From NCBI RefSeq assembly GCF_014062345.1, contig NZ_JACGLS010000005.1, forward strand, positions 62,001 to 126,000: a stretch of 64,000 nt of DNA, in the 5' to 3' direction. The translations under genes were made by a program, and so were the position numbers. Position 1 is the first letter of the stretch; the number at the start of each line of letters is the position of its first letter. The DNA is from Tenacibaculum pelagium (GTDB lineage: Bacteria > Bacteroidota > Bacteroidia > Flavobacteriales > Flavobacteriaceae). The notes beneath the pieces were generated by a model that worked only from the letters and a program-made list of their open reading frames with translations, made no database searches and was not told where the DNA came from. Shown here one piece after another: positions 27,558-35,684 of this stretch.

Positions 27558-28391
27558 TTATTCCCAATTATTTTTTATTAATTCTAAATCAACTTTTTCA
27601 AATACATTTTCTTGTAAAACGATTCTAATTGTTGAACTTAAATCTCTTTCTTTAGCAGACTTTAAAAGCGATATTAATATCAATTGAATTAATTGACTCG
27701 CAGGCAAACCAACTCTGGCTAGTCCATCACCAACTAAGGGGATATTAACTTCATGACCATTACCTTCAGTTCTGACCTTATTCCAAAGACCGTCTAATGC
27801 TTTAAGCATTATAGAAGGTGAGCTAAAGGCAGTACAATCAATATCGGTCTTGGATAAAGCAAATAAGAAGTAAATTGATTCATTATGAGAGATAGTTATT
27901 GTTTCACCAATTTCATATCTAAGGTTTTTTCCGTCAGTTCTTTGGACTGTCTCAATTTGTTTTCCCGATAACTGAGAATTAACAGCATCATCGATTAAAG
28001 ATTGATGATTGCCCAGTACATTTTTAATAAAGACTCCTTGTAAGCTAGTTGGAGAAACAGGTTTGCCTATTTTACTATCAAAGAATTCGCTCCCAGATAT
28101 AACTTTATGACCTGAAACTTTAAAAAGATCTCCGAATACTATTTCGACTTTTGTATTGGTGTTTTTGAAGTTAAACTTCACACTTTTCTTAGGGTAATTT
28201 ACTATTACAGCTATAATGAGACTAAGTAACCCATATGCTCCAAGATAATACCCATTATAGCCTGTTGGTTTTATATCTGTTATTGAAAGTATTGGCTCTA
28301 AGATTGACCAAAGAAGGGAATAACCAAAAGCCATGGCTAAAAGAAACCTTTTGGGATGTCTCTTTATTCCAATAAATATTTTCTTAATCAT
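27558..28391 (-). CDS. thsA: Two-helix membrane plus macro-domain protein, probable type II Thoeris ThsA
   Basis: A 277-residue protein: two membrane helices (about residues 14-36 and 47-66) and then a macro domain from about residue 80 (EIVFGDLFKVSG, later VNIPLVGDGLARVGLPAS). This TM-macro layout (DUF6430) is the effector of type II Thoeris: the macro domain binds the ADP-ribose-type signal made by the TIR partner, and the membrane part then harms the infected cell. The TIR gene follows by 1 nt. Gene order (effector, then TIR), sizes and domain content all fit a complete system. Defence activity itself is inferred. Confidence 0.82.
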   Translation of the reverse strand: MIKKIFIGIKRHPKRFLLAMAFGYSLLWSILEPILSITDIKPTGYNGYYLGAYGLLSLIIAVIVNYPKKSVKFNFKNTNTKVEIVFGDLFKVSGHKVISGSEFFDSKIGKPVSPTSLQGVFIKNVLGNHQSLIDDAVNSQLSGKQIETVQRTDGKNLRYEIGETITISHNESIYFLFALSKTDIDCTAFSSPSIMLKALDGLWNKVRTEGNGHEVNIPLVGDGLARVGLPASQLIQLILISLLKSAKERDLSSTIRIVLQENVFEKVDLELIKNNWE

Positions 28392-28404
28392 GCTTATTTT
28401 TAAT

Positions 28405-28534
28405 TAAACCCAACTACTTATAAGAATAGTATTACTTCTTTTATCGGGTAAGATAAAAAAGGATAACACAACTTTTAGTAGCTGTTTATTGTTTAGTTTG
28501 ACACTAAACTTAAAAAGAAAATAAGTGTTAGCAT
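28405..28534. repeat. attC-like site c upstream of the Thoeris cassette
   Basis: Outer arms CAACTACTTAT (28411-28421) and ATAAGTGTTAG (28521-28531) pair with a small offset. Internal hairpins are TTTATC/GATAAA near 28440-28457 and GTTTAGT/ACTAAAC (28491-28509). Its left end TAAACCCAAC is the exact inverse of the right end of site b. About 130 bp, within the attC size range. Confidence 0.5.
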
Positions 28535-28658
28535 TGGGGATATCCGCAGTTTTTTATGTGGTTTTCCGCAATAGTAGTATAACTCATTCACTATGAGTGT
28601 AAAAAGGGTAGTGCTAAATCAGTAAAAAGAGTAAAAAAATATTGTTTTGGTGAGTGGT

Positions 28659-28964
28659 TTAGTCTTTAAACAAAAAACCTAAGCCTAAACGGCTTAAAAA
28701 TTTCTTTTCGAAAGCCCAAAAGAATTTAAATTGCCCAAATAACCAGCCAACTATAGGTAAAGTAGCTTGGTAAATAGGAAAAATAAGTAAAATACGTAAT
28801 GGCCAATATATCAACGGAGATATGGTTTCGGTAGAAAGACCAAAGTAAGTAGTAATTGGTTTAGCAACCCAAGCAGCAAACGAACCGTTTATAGAAAACA
28901 CGATTAATACCGCAATTACATCCCAAGTGGTTTTTAAACCCCAACGTTGTTTTAATTTTTCCAT
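28659..28964 (-). CDS. DUF6787 family membrane protein
   Basis: A 101-residue protein from the ATG at 28964 (MEKLKQRWGLKTTWDV); a TTG-initiated extension to 29000 would run into the terminator stem and is rejected. It has two or three membrane helices (VIAVLIVFSINGSFAAWVA and PLRILLIFPIYQATLPIVGW) and the family's N-terminal Q-R-W-G-L motif. The family is confined to Bacteroidota and has no known role. It marks the return to core genome to the right of the cassette array. Confidence 0.8.
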   Translation of the reverse strand: MEKLKQRWGLKTTWDVIAVLIVFSINGSFAAWVAKPITTYFGLSTETISPLIYWPLRILLIFPIYQATLPIVGWLFGQFKFFWAFEKKFLSRLGLGFLFKD

Positions 28965-28985
28965 GGGCGCAAAAGTAATTAAAAG

Positions 28986-29015
28986 AAAAAGGGCAAACAA
29001 ATGTTTGCCCTTTAA
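28986..29015 (-). terminator. Terminator after the DUF937 gene
   Basis: Perfect 9-bp stem GGGCAAACA/TGTTTGCCC (extendable with AAA/TTT), followed on the minus strand by a T-rich run, 20 nt past the DUF937 stop. Confidence 0.8.
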
Positions 29016-29034
29016 GATATTATATGTGTACTAT

Positions 29035-29685
29035 TTATTTTTTTCCAAAAATACCTCCTAGTAAACCACCTAATAATCCGCCACCAGATTTTTGTTGGCT
29101 ACCGCCACCTCCTAAAACCATACCAGCAACATCATCAACAATACTTCCGTCTCCGTCAGCATCTAAAATTTGCTCTAAAAAGCTTTGTTCTTTTTGTGCA
29201 GAGTTACCACCTAATAATCCGCCTAATAAACCACCTAAGTCACCAGAGTTACTTACGTTGTTTTGACGAGATTGTTTACCTAAAACACCCATTAAAATAG
29301 GAGCTGCAGTTTTTAAAATATTAGCAACAGCACCAGTATCCATACCAGCCTTTTGCCCAATTACTTGCTCTACACCTTGTTGTTTATTACCTAATACATG
29401 ACCTAAAATTTTACCACCGTCTTGTAAAACATCAGCATTTACACCACCTTTAAAAAGATCACCTAAATTATCTAAAATACCACCATCGTGTTTGTTAATT
29501 GCACCCATTAATCCTTCAGCACCTTGAGGTGTTGCAGTATTACGTTGCATTGCTTTCATTAACACAGGTAAAGCCATTGTTAAAACACTACTTGTTTTTC
29601 CTTGGTCTTGCCCGGTAGATCCTGCTACTCCAGATATAATTGTTTTACCTAAGTCGCTATTTAATAAGTCTAAAATTCCTGCCAT
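29035..29685 (-). CDS. DUF937 domain-containing protein
   Basis: A 216-residue soluble protein without a signal peptide. The DUF937 domain (about residues 1-140) is seen from GILDLLNSDLGKTIISGVAG onward. The C-terminus is glycine/leucine-rich (GGLLGGLLGGN, then SGGGLLGGLLGGIFGKK) around an Asp-rich DADGDGSIVDDVAGMVLGG segment that resembles a calcium-binding loop. The family occurs in Bacteroidota and others, and its function is unknown. Monocistronic, with its own terminator. Confidence 0.88.
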   Translation of the reverse strand: MAGILDLLNSDLGKTIISGVAGSTGQDQGKTSSVLTMALPVLMKAMQRNTATPQGAEGLMGAINKHDGGILDNLGDLFKGGVNADVLQDGGKILGHVLGNKQQGVEQVIGQKAGMDTGAVANILKTAAPILMGVLGKQSRQNNVSNSGDLGGLLGGLLGGNSAQKEQSFLEQILDADGDGSIVDDVAGMVLGGGGSQQKSGGGLLGGLLGGIFGKK

Positions 29686-29809
29686 TTTTTTGTTTTTAAT
29701 CAGATTCGTAATTAGTTTTCAATAATTGAGACACAAGTTACGTATTTATAGTCACATTTTTTTAAATATTTCTTTTTACCTTTCAGCTTTTTAAAATTAA
29801 AACGATTAC

Positions 29810-31135
29810 ATGAAAAAACTCGCACTACACTGGCAAATTTTAATTGGAATGCTTTTAGGTATCCTTTTCGGATTCATAGCATTACAGTTTGGCTGGAATA
29901 ATTTTATTGCAGATTGGATTAAACCACTAGGTACCATTTTTGTAAAACTGCTAAAGTTAATTGCAGTACCATTAATTATAGCTTCGTTAATTAAAGGAAT
30001 TTCTGATTTACAAGACATTTCTAAATTTAAAAATATCGGAGTTAGAACCATGTTAATATATATTGGTACTACGGTAATTGCTATTACGATTGGTTTAGTG
30101 TTGGTAAATGTAATTCAACCAGGTGATGGTATTTCGCAAGCTACTGTAGATAAGTTAACAAATACCTATGCTGGTAATTCTAGTATTACTGCTAAAATTA
30201 CGGAGGCGACTAAGCAACAAAGTAGTGGACCATTGCAGTTTGTGGTAGATATGGTACCAGATAATGCCATAAGCGCCATGAGTAACAACAAAGCAATGTT
30301 ACAAGTAATTTTCTTTACTATTTTCTTAGGAATATCAATGTTATTAATAGGAGAGAAGAAAGCAAAACCATTAAAGAAATTTTTCGATTCTTTAAATGAT
30401 GCTATTTTAAAAATGGTTGATTTAATTATGTTGGTTTCTCCTTATGCTGTATTTGCCTTATTAGCAAATGTGGTGGTTACTTCTGGAGATCCTGATATAC
30501 TATTAGCCTTATTAAAGTATGCAGGAGTTGTAGTATTAGGATTAATTTTAATGATTGTTTTTTATTCAATCTTGGTAAGTGTATATACTAAGAAGAACCC
30601 ATTTTGGTTTTTAAAACAATTAAGTCCAGCACAATTATTAGCATTTTCAACAAGTAGTAGTGCAGCAACGTTACCTGTAACTATGGAGCGTGTAGAGGAG
30701 CATATTGGAGTAGATAAAGAAGTATCGAGTTTTGTATTACCTGTTGGTGCTACTATTAATATGGATGGTACCAGCTTATACCAAGCAGTAGCAGCAGTAT
30801 TTGTAATGCAAGTTTTATGGCCAGAAGGTATGGGGTTTGCAAATCAAATGTCTATTGTTTTAACAGCTTTACTTGCATCTATTGGTAGTGCAGCTGTACC
30901 AGGAGCAGGAATGGTAATGTTGGTAATTGTATTAGAATCTATTGGTTTTCCAAAAGATTTATATCCAGTAGCCTTAGCATTAATTTTTGCGGTAGATAGA
31001 CCTTTAGATATGTTACGTACTACAATTAATGTAACAGGTGATGCTACAGTATCTATGATTGTTGCAAAATCGGTAGGGAAATTAGGGAAGCCTAATGTTA
31101 AAAACTGGGACGATAACTACGATGAAGTAAAATAA
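29810..31135 (+). CDS. Dicarboxylate/amino acid:cation symporter (DAACS family)
   Basis: A 441-residue secondary transporter of the GltP/GltT/DctA family (SDF, PF00375) that imports C4-dicarboxylates or acidic/neutral amino acids with Na+ or H+. Family motifs are the serine-rich hairpin loop FSTSSSAATLPVTM, the unwound helix NMDGTSLYQAVAAVFVMQ, the second hairpin ASIGSAAVPGAG and the substrate-binding helix VDRPLDMLRTTINVTGDA. The Asp and Arg of that helix suggest an acidic substrate. Monocistronic. Confidence 0.93.
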   Translation: MKKLALHWQILIGMLLGILFGFIALQFGWNNFIADWIKPLGTIFVKLLKLIAVPLIIASLIKGISDLQDISKFKNIGVRTMLIYIGTTVIAITIGLVLVNVIQPGDGISQATVDKLTNTYAGNSSITAKITEATKQQSSGPLQFVVDMVPDNAISAMSNNKAMLQVIFFTIFLGISMLLIGEKKAKPLKKFFDSLNDAILKMVDLIMLVSPYAVFALLANVVVTSGDPDILLALLKYAGVVVLGLILMIVFYSILVSVYTKKNPFWFLKQLSPAQLLAFSTSSSAATLPVTMERVEEHIGVDKEVSSFVLPVGATINMDGTSLYQAVAAVFVMQVLWPEGMGFANQMSIVLTALLASIGSAAVPGAGMVMLVIVLESIGFPKDLYPVALALIFAVDRPLDMLRTTINVTGDATVSMIVAKSVGKLGKPNVKNWDDNYDEVK

Positions 31136-31207
31136 ATTAAAAACTTCAAGAAAAATAAGTAAATTTAAAGAACTAAATAAATAATAAAAACTAGTACCCT
31201 TAATCGG

Positions 31208-32239
31208 ATGAATATATGCTTTTTAATGTATTCTTGGGAGGAGATTAATCCTGAGAATGATTCAACTTTAACACTAATTCATGAATGTGTAAAGAGAGGT
31301 CATGGAGTCGCCATTTGCACACCATCAAATTTAACAATTCGTAACAGTGTTACTAATGCATTTTGCGCAATTATTAATAGGATAGATAAAGTACCTACAA
31401 GTATAAAATCGTTTTATAAAAAAGCAACTTTAAGAGAAGAAATGTTGCCTTTAGCAGGGTTCGATGCTATTTTTATGAGAGGAAATCCACCATTAGATCC
31501 TTTAATGTTGAATTTCTTAGACTCGGTTAAAGACGACGTATTTGTTATCAATTCTGTAGAAGGAATGCGTGAGGCAAATAATAAGTTATATACAGCAGTT
31601 TTTGAAGATCCTAATAACGAGATTATTCCGGTTACGCACGTATCTAAAAATAAGGATTATTTAATTAAAATGATTGAAGAATCACCTTGTGATAAAATGA
31701 TTTTAAAACCGTTGAATGGTTATGGTGGATCAGGAGTTATTTTAATTGAAAAATCAGCAATGAGTAATATTAATTCATTACTTGATTTTTACATTTATAA
31801 AAGTGATGGGTCGTCTGATTACGTGATTTTACAAGATTATATAGAAGGAGCAGACAAAGGTGATGTAAGAATATTATTATTAAATGGTAAACCGATAGGA
31901 GCAATGAGACGTATTCCTGGAGATAAAGACCATCGATCAAACATTACTGCTGGAGGTAGAGTTGAAAAGCATAAACTTACAGTTGCTGAGAAAAAATTAT
32001 GTGAGAAGATAGGACCAAAACTTGTAAAAGACGGATTGTATTTTGTGGGTATTGATGTTATTGGAGGTAAGTTGGTAGAGGTAAATGTAATGAGTCCAGG
32101 AGGTATTACCTACATAAACAAAGTATCGAAAGTAAAAATACAAGAAAAAGTAATCGACTTTTTAGAAAGTAAGGTTTTAGAAAAGAATGCTTCTTTTAGA
32201 CGTATGACTGATTTAAAGAGACGAGTTGATGAAGCTTAG
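31208..32239 (+). CDS. Glutathione-synthetase-like ATP-grasp ligase
   Basis: A 343-residue ATP-grasp protein of the prokaryotic glutathione synthetase type. The N-terminal pre-ATP-grasp domain has FMRGNPPLDPLML (about residues 87-100); the ATP-grasp fold has ILKPLNGYGGSGV, the DKDHRSNITAGGR loop and the metal-binding FVGIDVIGGKLVEVNV. GshB joins gamma-glutamylcysteine to glycine, but no gshA is near and the operon partners (amidohydrolase-like, DUF1704 peptidase) suggest another peptide ligation is possible. The next ORF overlaps it by 11 nt. The ligase call is firm; the glutathione assignment is moderate. Confidence 0.85.
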   Translation: MNICFLMYSWEEINPENDSTLTLIHECVKRGHGVAICTPSNLTIRNSVTNAFCAIINRIDKVPTSIKSFYKKATLREEMLPLAGFDAIFMRGNPPLDPLMLNFLDSVKDDVFVINSVEGMREANNKLYTAVFEDPNNEIIPVTHVSKNKDYLIKMIEESPCDKMILKPLNGYGGSGVILIEKSAMSNINSLLDFYIYKSDGSSDYVILQDYIEGADKGDVRILLLNGKPIGAMRRIPGDKDHRSNITAGGRVEKHKLTVAEKKLCEKIGPKLVKDGLYFVGIDVIGGKLVEVNVMSPGGITYINKVSKVKIQEKVIDFLESKVLEKNASFRRMTDLKRRVDEA

Positions 32240-33068
32240 TATTACCAACCCTTTGGTTTCTGCTAATTGGTTATATGAAAATCTAAATGCAGAAAACTTA
32301 ATTGTTTTAGATGCAACAATTGCTAAAGTAGGCACCAAAAATGATATTAAAAAAGAAAAACAGCAAATTACAAATGCTGTTTTCTTTGATTTAAAAAACG
32401 TTTTTTTAGATAAAGAAGGAACGTTTCCTAATACAATTCCTGAGGCATCTTATTTTGAAAAAGAAGCTCAGAAGTTAGGGGTTAACCAAGATAGTTGTAT
32501 TGTGGTTTACGACGATTTAGGTGTGTACTCTTCACCAAGAGTTTGGTGGTTGTTTAAAACTTTTGGTTTTAAGAATGTTGCAGTTTTAAATGGAGGCTTG
32601 CCAGCATGGAATCAATTAAATTATCCAACTGAAATACCAAAAAAGAGAAACCTAAATCTTGGTAATTTTAAAGCCAATTATCAATCAGAAAAAGTAAGTA
32701 GTTCACAAGAAGTGTTAAATGCTTCGATGAATGATAATTGTATTTTAGATGCACGATCAGAAGGACGTTTTTATGCAACAGCACCAGAACCAAGAGCAGA
32801 TTTAAGAGGGGGGCATATTCCGAATTCTAAAAGTTTGCCATATTCAGAATTGCAAACTGATGGTGAAATGAAGACGAAGAAAGAGTTGCAAGAATTATTT
32901 TTAAAGATAAACCCTAATAACGAAGAAGTAATTTTTTCTTGTGGCTCAGGTATAACCGCTTGTATTTTAGCTTTAGGAAGCGAAGTAGCAGGAAATACAA
33001 ATTATAAAGTTTACGATGGTTCATGGACAGCATGGGCTAGTAATTTAGAAAACCCAATTGAAAAATAA
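32229..33068 (+). CDS. Thiosulfate/3-mercaptopyruvate sulfurtransferase (two rhodanese domains)
   Basis: A 279-residue protein with tandem rhodanese domains. The first (about 1-135) is inactive: it has DDLGVYSSPRVWW in place of the Cys loop. The second (about 150-279) has the active-site loop FSCGSGITACILA with its cysteine. CGSGITA resembles the mercaptopyruvate-type loop more than the CRKG of thiosulfate enzymes, so 3-mercaptopyruvate is the likelier donor. The ATG at 32229 overlaps the ATP-grasp gene by 11 nt, and the TerB-like gene starts at the last base of its stop. Confidence 0.9.
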   Translation: MKLSITNPLVSANWLYENLNAENLIVLDATIAKVGTKNDIKKEKQQITNAVFFDLKNVFLDKEGTFPNTIPEASYFEKEAQKLGVNQDSCIVVYDDLGVYSSPRVWWLFKTFGFKNVAVLNGGLPAWNQLNYPTEIPKKRNLNLGNFKANYQSEKVSSSQEVLNASMNDNCILDARSEGRFYATAPEPRADLRGGHIPNSKSLPYSELQTDGEMKTKKELQELFLKINPNNEEVIFSCGSGITACILALGSEVAGNTNYKVYDGSWTAWASNLENPIEK

Positions 33069-33394
33069 TGAGCTTAGATTGGACCAAAAGAGAGTTTGAA
33101 GTATATGTGTTACTATACGCAGCTCACTGTAATTATATAGAAACTGATGAAGAAAGAAAATATATTCTTTCTAAAGTAGATGAGGCAACATTTAACAAAA
33201 TGCATACCGAGATTGTTGTTGAAAGTGAGCATCAGAACATAGAGAAAATTCAACAATATTTATTAGAAAACAACTATTCTATTCAAGATAGAAAAGAGTT
33301 GTTAAATGATATAAAGGAGGTTTTCTTTGCTGATGGAACCGTTGATGCTATAGAAAAGAAGGTGTTTGTTTTATTGCAGAAAATTTTAAGTTAA
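33068..33394 (+). CDS. TerB-like small helical protein
   Basis: A 108-residue all-helical cytoplasmic protein. The repeat of two similar helical units and the D-G-x-V-D signature in the second half (FFADGTVDAIEKKVF) match the TerB-like fold, which often carries a metal-binding acidic site and appears with tellurite-resistance and other stress genes. Here it sits inside the ATP-grasp operon, with one-base overlap before and 2 nt after. Its job in the operon is not known. Confidence 0.75.
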   Translation: MSLDWTKREFEVYVLLYAAHCNYIETDEERKYILSKVDEATFNKMHTEIVVESEHQNIEKIQQYLLENNYSIQDRKELLNDIKEVFFADGTVDAIEKKVFVLLQKILS

Positions 33395-33396
33395 GC

Positions 33397-34227
33397 ATGT
33401 TAAAACTTTCAGTAAACGAAATCATAAATAAGATTCAAAAAGAAGAAATTTTTGAAGCAGTTTCAAGCGATTATTCTTTCACCTTAAAAATTGATGAATA
33501 TGTGCCATACGTTTGTGGTGCAGTGCATGATGGACATCAGTTTAGAAAAGAGCTATGGAGTAATTGTTTACATACCGAATATGAGCGTTGGTACGAAGAA
33601 GATCCTGCTACCAAAGCAATGGTACAATCGCATCCAATAGTAATTGCAGGAACAGACTCTAGGTTCGAATACGATTTAAATAGAGCGCCTGAAACAGCAA
33701 TTTATACGGATGCTTGGGGTAAACAATTATGGAAAGAGCCATTGTCTGATAAAATGCATCAAAAAAGTTTAGCTAAACATGCTAATTTTTATAAAGTAGT
33801 ACATGTCTTAATAACTAAAATAGAAGAAAAGTTTTCTACTTGTGTTGTGTATGATATGCATTCATATAACTGGAAGCGTTGGGACAGGGAAGTACCTACT
33901 TGGAATCTAGGGACATCGAATGTTGATAGTGATCGATTTGGAAATGCAATAGAATCTTGGAGAAGTATTTTAGAAAAAATGCCTTTACCAAACGGTATAA
34001 AATCTACTTCAAAAATTAACGATACTTTTCAAGGAAATGGATATTTCTTAAAATACATTACCCAAAATTTTAAGAATACATTGGTTTTAGCAACAGAAAT
34101 TGCAAAGGTGTATTGCGATGAATTAAATCAAATAATGTATCCAGAAGTTGTTATTGCTGTAGAAGATTATTTGAAAACTGAATTAAAAAAGCATGCAGAA
34201 ACATTTTATAAAGCCCATAAATTGTAA
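33397..34227 (+). CDS. N-formylglutamate amidohydrolase-like protein
   Basis: A 276-residue protein of the FGase family (PF05013), metal-dependent amidohydrolases that open N-formyl-L-glutamate or related amides. Recognisable parts are the N-terminal GAVHDGHQFRKEL, the arginine/aspartate motif GTDSRFEYDLNRAPE and the histidine motif VVYDMHSYNWKRWD. No histidine-degradation genes are near, so in this operon (ATP-grasp, sulfurtransferase, TerB-like, DUF1704) the substrate is more likely a modified peptide or small molecule. It is 2 nt after the TerB-like gene. Confidence 0.85.
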   Translation: MLKLSVNEIINKIQKEEIFEAVSSDYSFTLKIDEYVPYVCGAVHDGHQFRKELWSNCLHTEYERWYEEDPATKAMVQSHPIVIAGTDSRFEYDLNRAPETAIYTDAWGKQLWKEPLSDKMHQKSLAKHANFYKVVHVLITKIEEKFSTCVVYDMHSYNWKRWDREVPTWNLGTSNVDSDRFGNAIESWRSILEKMPLPNGIKSTSKINDTFQGNGYFLKYITQNFKNTLVLATEIAKVYCDELNQIMYPEVVIAVEDYLKTELKKHAETFYKAHKL

Positions 34228-34232
34228 ATTTG
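34225..34232 (+). promoter_or_regulatory. Possible internal -7 element before the DUF1704 gene
   Basis: TAAATTTG matches TAnnTTTG and lies 24 nt ahead of the ATG at 34257, overlapping the amidohydrolase stop. No TTG at -33, so it is weak. Confidence 0.35.
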
Positions 34233-34256
34233 TGCTTCTTATTTTGTAAATGAATT

Positions 34257-35417
34257 ATGATGAATGATACCAATGTAGCAATTAATACTCTTTATGCTAT
34301 TGATGAACAAATTGATAAGCTAGTTAAGAAAATTGAGCTTTTAAGTTATGTAAATCCAATAAATATTGAAGAGCAAAAAGAACTTTTTTTTGCATCAAAA
34401 TATACAATCAATCCAGTTTTTAAATATCCTACTCGCGATTTTGATAAGTTTAAGTTGCACAGAGAGTTTTTTACTTTAAAATTAGAGTTAATCGAAGATG
34501 AAAAGATTCGAAGTTTATACGAAGAGATAATTTATTCTTACTCAGGATTAATTCAGTGTATAGAAACGATAGGCGAAGAAAAAAAGTTTTACTACAATAG
34601 TTTACGATCGTTTGGTACACCAACTGAGCAAGATGTAGAAAACGCGAAGTTCATTTTACATTTTGAAACCGAAAATGAAGCTGATGCTATTTTTCAACCA
34701 AAATATTCTACAAAAGAAGCAGAAACTATTTTTAAAGAGTATGCTAATAAGTATGATTTTACTTTTAATATAAAAGAATCTTCAACTATGGGAGCCATTG
34801 CTATGGTGTTAAACAACATTCAAACATTGGTGTTAAATAGCAATCATACATTTTCTGAAAACGAAATGGCAATTTTAACTAATCATGAAGTTGGCGTACA
34901 CATGGTAACAACGATGAATGGTTTGTTACATCCGCTTAAAATATTTTCTCACGGATTCCCTAACAATGTAGAAACACAAGAAGGATTAGCAGTTTTTAGT
35001 GAGTATATGTCTGGTAATTTAACCATTAAAAGATTAAAGGAATTAGCATACAGAGTTATTGCTGTTGATAGTTTAGCTAAAGGTTATACATTTTCTAAAA
35101 CATTTAGGTTATTGCATAACACCTATGATTTAGAACGAGAACAAGCTTTTTATATAAGTGCTAGAGTTCATAGAGGCGGCGGATTTACAAAAGACTATTT
35201 ATACTTAACAGGTTTAAAGAAAATTTACGATTATTTTCAATCAGGAAAAGACATAAGTTTGTTGCTGACAGGAAAAGTTTCTTTAGAGTTTATTGATGAT
35301 ATTAAATATTTAATTAAAAACAAATATGCAGTAAACTCAAAACATATTACAGATGCTTATGCAGCGAATTCTAACAAAAACAAAACTATAGATTTTATTC
35401 TGGAAAATTTAAAATAA
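34257..35417 (+). CDS. DUF1704 QEGLA-motif metallopeptidase (MATCAP/KIAA0895-like)
   Basis: A 386-residue protein of the DUF1704 family, often named flavohemoglobin expression-modulating QEGLA protein. The zinc site is complete: HEVGVH (His210, Glu211, His215; an HExxxH form) and QEGLA (residues 241-245, Glu242 as third ligand). Vertebrate relatives (MATCAP, HEIGTH) are carboxypeptidases that remove C-terminal tyrosine from tubulin. It is the fifth gene of the ATP-grasp operon, suggesting it removes residues from a peptide or protein tail that the ligase may add. ATG codons at 34257 and 34260 are both possible starts. Confidence 0.88.
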   Translation: MMNDTNVAINTLYAIDEQIDKLVKKIELLSYVNPINIEEQKELFFASKYTINPVFKYPTRDFDKFKLHREFFTLKLELIEDEKIRSLYEEIIYSYSGLIQCIETIGEEKKFYYNSLRSFGTPTEQDVENAKFILHFETENEADAIFQPKYSTKEAETIFKEYANKYDFTFNIKESSTMGAIAMVLNNIQTLVLNSNHTFSENEMAILTNHEVGVHMVTTMNGLLHPLKIFSHGFPNNVETQEGLAVFSEYMSGNLTIKRLKELAYRVIAVDSLAKGYTFSKTFRLLHNTYDLEREQAFYISARVHRGGGFTKDYLYLTGLKKIYDYFQSGKDISLLLTGKVSLEFIDDIKYLIKNKYAVNSKHITDAYAANSNKNKTIDFILENLK

Positions 35418-35419
35418 AT

Positions 35420-35650
35420 ATGATAAAGAAAAGATTATTAGTAACGATGTTATTATTGTTTGCTATCGAAACTTTTGCGCACGATAGCGGAGTTACAAAT
35501 AAAGTGATAGCGAAAAACGGTATAGGTTTAGGAGCTATGATAGCAATAGTTATTTCATGGGATAGAAATAAATCTATTTTATACGCAATTATTCATGGAA
35601 TATTAGGATGGTTGTATGTGATTTATTATTTCTTAACTAAAGAAAAATAA
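35420..35650 (+). CDS. Small membrane protein at the end of the ATP-grasp operon
   Basis: A 76-residue protein with an N-terminal signal-like segment (LLVTMLLLFAIETFA) and one or two more membrane helices (IGLGAMIAIVISW and IIHGILGWLYVIYYFL). It starts 2 nt after the DUF1704 stop and is followed by a terminator, so it belongs to that operon. I recognise no family. It is probably an inner-membrane anchor or accessory peptide. Confidence 0.7.
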   Translation: MIKKRLLVTMLLLFAIETFAHDSGVTNKVIAKNGIGLGAMIAIVISWDRNKSILYAIIHGILGWLYVIYYFLTKEK

Positions 35651-35651
35651 T

Positions 35652-35683
35652 AAAAAAGGCTCGCATTTTGCGAGCCTTTTTTA
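35652..35683. terminator. Bidirectional terminator between operons
   Basis: A-tract, 8-bp stem GGCTCGCA/TGCGAGCC with a 3-nt loop, T-tract, between the converging ATP-grasp and SatD operons. Confidence 0.9.
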
Positions 35684-35684
35684 T

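Larger units (their letters stand above)
24698..28540. mobile_element. Integron-like cassette array, four minus-strand genes in three blocks
   Basis: This stretch, between mscS and DUF6787, holds only accessory genes, all on the minus strand, each block separated by long imperfect palindromic spacers. Block 2 is bounded by GTTAGCTACA (25926-25935) and TGTAGCTAAC (26929-26938), an exact 10-bp inverted repeat. Block 3 is bounded by GTTGGGTTTA (26992-27001) and TAAACCCAAC (28405-28414), again exact but with a different sequence. Block-specific inverted ends in this style are what results when an integron cassette's TTRRRY end pairs with the RYYYAA of its own attC. Block 1 (about 24814-25740) has only a degenerate pair. 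No tyrosine recombinase is present here. Confidence 0.6.

Noticed and set aside
24698..28540. Transposon or prophage as explanation for the island
   Set aside because: No transposase, integrase, phage structural gene or flanking target-site duplication was seen.
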